From Strongylocentrotus droebachiensis (Eukaryota; Echinodermata; Echinoidea; Camarodonta; Strongylocentrotidae), in NCBI GenBank assembly GCA_035222895.1, contig JAVYIG010001035.1, positions 124,001 to 188,000 of the forward strand: 64,000 nucleotides of DNA, given 5' to 3'. Positions 62,545 through 64,000 of the stretch are shown one piece after another (the stretch's first letter is position 1; each line of letters begins with the position of its first letter). A program made the position numbers and the translations under genes. Below the pieces are notes generated by a model. That model was not told the DNA's origin and did not search any database. It saw only the letters and a list, made by a program, of their open reading frames with translations.

Positions 62545-64000
62545 TATAGGTTCTAACCCAAAGAGCTGTACAAGTAATATAGTAGCAGGAGGAGAGAGAG
62601 TAGTTATAAAATGTATAATGTAAAATGCCATATAATCATGAGATAACTGAGAATCTGTGTTATTAAGAGAACTAAAAGTATGTGTATCATAAGATGTAAG
62701 CAAGTAAGTAACAGTAGATGTCTCCACTTTGCTTCCGGGATGAGAGATACAGATAAACAAATTCAAAGAGAAGCAGCACAATAACGGATGGAGCAGACAA
62801 ACGATTATTTAAAAAAAGAATCCTTGGAAAAGGAGATTACAAGCAATGAAAGAAGGAACTGATATACAGAAACTGAGAGGAACAATGTGAGCTATATGTC
62901 ACATCTCTCTTTTCCTTCGTCTCCTTCTCCCTCTTGTGACGGAGCAGTATATATGTATACCTGGATGTACTTTTGGCAGACTTCTTGGCACCGTTACGCA
63001 GACGAGGAGTATCATTGACTTCACAAGCCTCCTGACGGCTTCATTGAAGTGGATTGTGGGTAACCCGAGTTGGGACAGCCGATTGGAGGCACATTCACAG
63101 GGGAGAGATTTTCACATGGTGCAGAAATCGACAGCTGGGAGCGTACTTTAAGGCAATTTTTCAGAATTTCATTCAGTACTGTACACCTATATGTCTGCAT
63201 GAGAGCAGAAAGTGGATTTATCTCCCATTTCAAGTCTACACCACTCTTGGGTGTGAATAAAGCTCAAAGTCACAGATAAAGTAATGGTGAGCAGTATTTG
63301 AAATCTAGCTCAATACTAGAAAGTGAATGACAACTTTATAATTTTACAAGAATGTTATAATTCCTTAAAGAAATATCCTTCTATACATGTATGCTACTGC
63401 TGTAATGATAATCCAAATGTATCATTACAACTAAAAAAAGTATACCCCTCACACGATTCTCTTTCAATTTCAAGTGATAATGAATGATCATGATGGATGG
63501 GATCTGGAAGGAGTGAAGAAAAAAAATAGAATGAGCAAGGAGAAATCCAAAAAGACGAAAACAAAAAAAGTGATACTGAAATATGCAATAGCAGAAGTGC
63601 AATATAGTAGAATATGGCACGAAAAACAAATTCCCCCAATAAGCACAATCCTTCCAATTTAAATGAACTGTTATTAAAGGACATCAATACAATATGAAAC
63701 CAACCCCTTTCATCTATTTCTTTTCATAACATTGTTACCAAATTGAGCTTTGTGAGGGAAGCGACTTATTCTCTCCTCAGTCCAAATTATTAATCACTAT
63801 TATTGATTTCAACAAGAGAATGTATTGATCTCTTTTATTGCAATGCTCTCAGAATTCATTATACAAAATAAAAAATAAAGGGGATAAATGAAATATTTCC
63901 ATATATGTTTACATTGTGGCCTCATCCATGAGAGATATTGCTTGCTTTAATACCACCAATCAATGCACTGGACATTTAGAATGTTGCAAAATCAATAACC

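Larger units (their letters stand above)
48501..64000. other. intron or 5' flank of the THSD7-like gene, no recognised gene
   Basis: The phase-1 acceptor at 48500 requires a 5' exon to the right, ending with one base of a Gly or similar codon and carrying the signal peptide. I found no convincing candidate on the minus strand. The stretch contains four palindromic repeats, pyrimidine tracts, the 124-bp satellite, an (AGT)n array and several C homopolymers. Confidence 0.75.

Noticed and set aside
62259-62781. Poly-Ser and poly-Tyr frames
   Set aside because: Translation of the (AGT)n array on each strand; no conserved sequence beside it.

Overview
This is eukaryotic, intron-rich, AT-rich DNA from an animal. 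The best reading is an echinoderm, probably a sea urchin. The evidence is tRNA-derived SINEs of a kind I associate with sea urchins, a histone-type 3' processing cassette carrying the sea-urchin downstream element CAAGAAAGA, and a coding gene clearly homologous to, but diverged from, vertebrate THSD7A/B. The species assignment is inference. One protein-coding gene can be supported. It lies on the minus strand and runs off the left edge. Seven exons (48500-47765, 45516-45274, 17623-17469, 13842-13678, 1645-1440, 776-572, 260-23) join with matching splice phases at every junction. They give about 649 residues: roughly ten consecutive thrombospondin type-1 (TSP1) repeats that follow the N-terminal half of THSD7A repeat by repeat. 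The signal-peptide exon should lie to the right of 48500 and was not found. The C-terminal repeats, transmembrane segment and tail lie beyond the left edge. Layout: 1-1645 holds three exons close together. 1646-13677 is a 12 kb intron with a SINE, a TA-flanked terminal-inverted-repeat (TIR) element containing a broken LINE reverse transcriptase, a TTAA-flanked MITE and an orphan histone 3'-end cassette on the opposite strand. 13678-17623 has two exons, and immediately upstream (in the gene's direction) of the second are decayed tandem copies of its 5' half. 17624-45273 is a 27.6 kb intron with a second SINE, a foldback plus tRNA-like plus 30-bp palindrome cluster, a 448-bp element with perfect 36-bp inverted ends and a 9-bp target duplication, local tandem duplications and many (CT)n tracts. 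45274-48500 has the two most 5' exons visible. 48501-64000 has no recognisable gene and contains a 124-bp satellite with a three-unit higher-order period, an (AGT)n array and pyrimidine tracts. Scattered through the window are about ten diverged copies of a 55-75 bp near-palindromic repeat, which looks like a MITE family. The non-coding content is mostly transposon debris and simple repeats around a single long neuronal/vascular-type adhesion or matrix-receptor gene.
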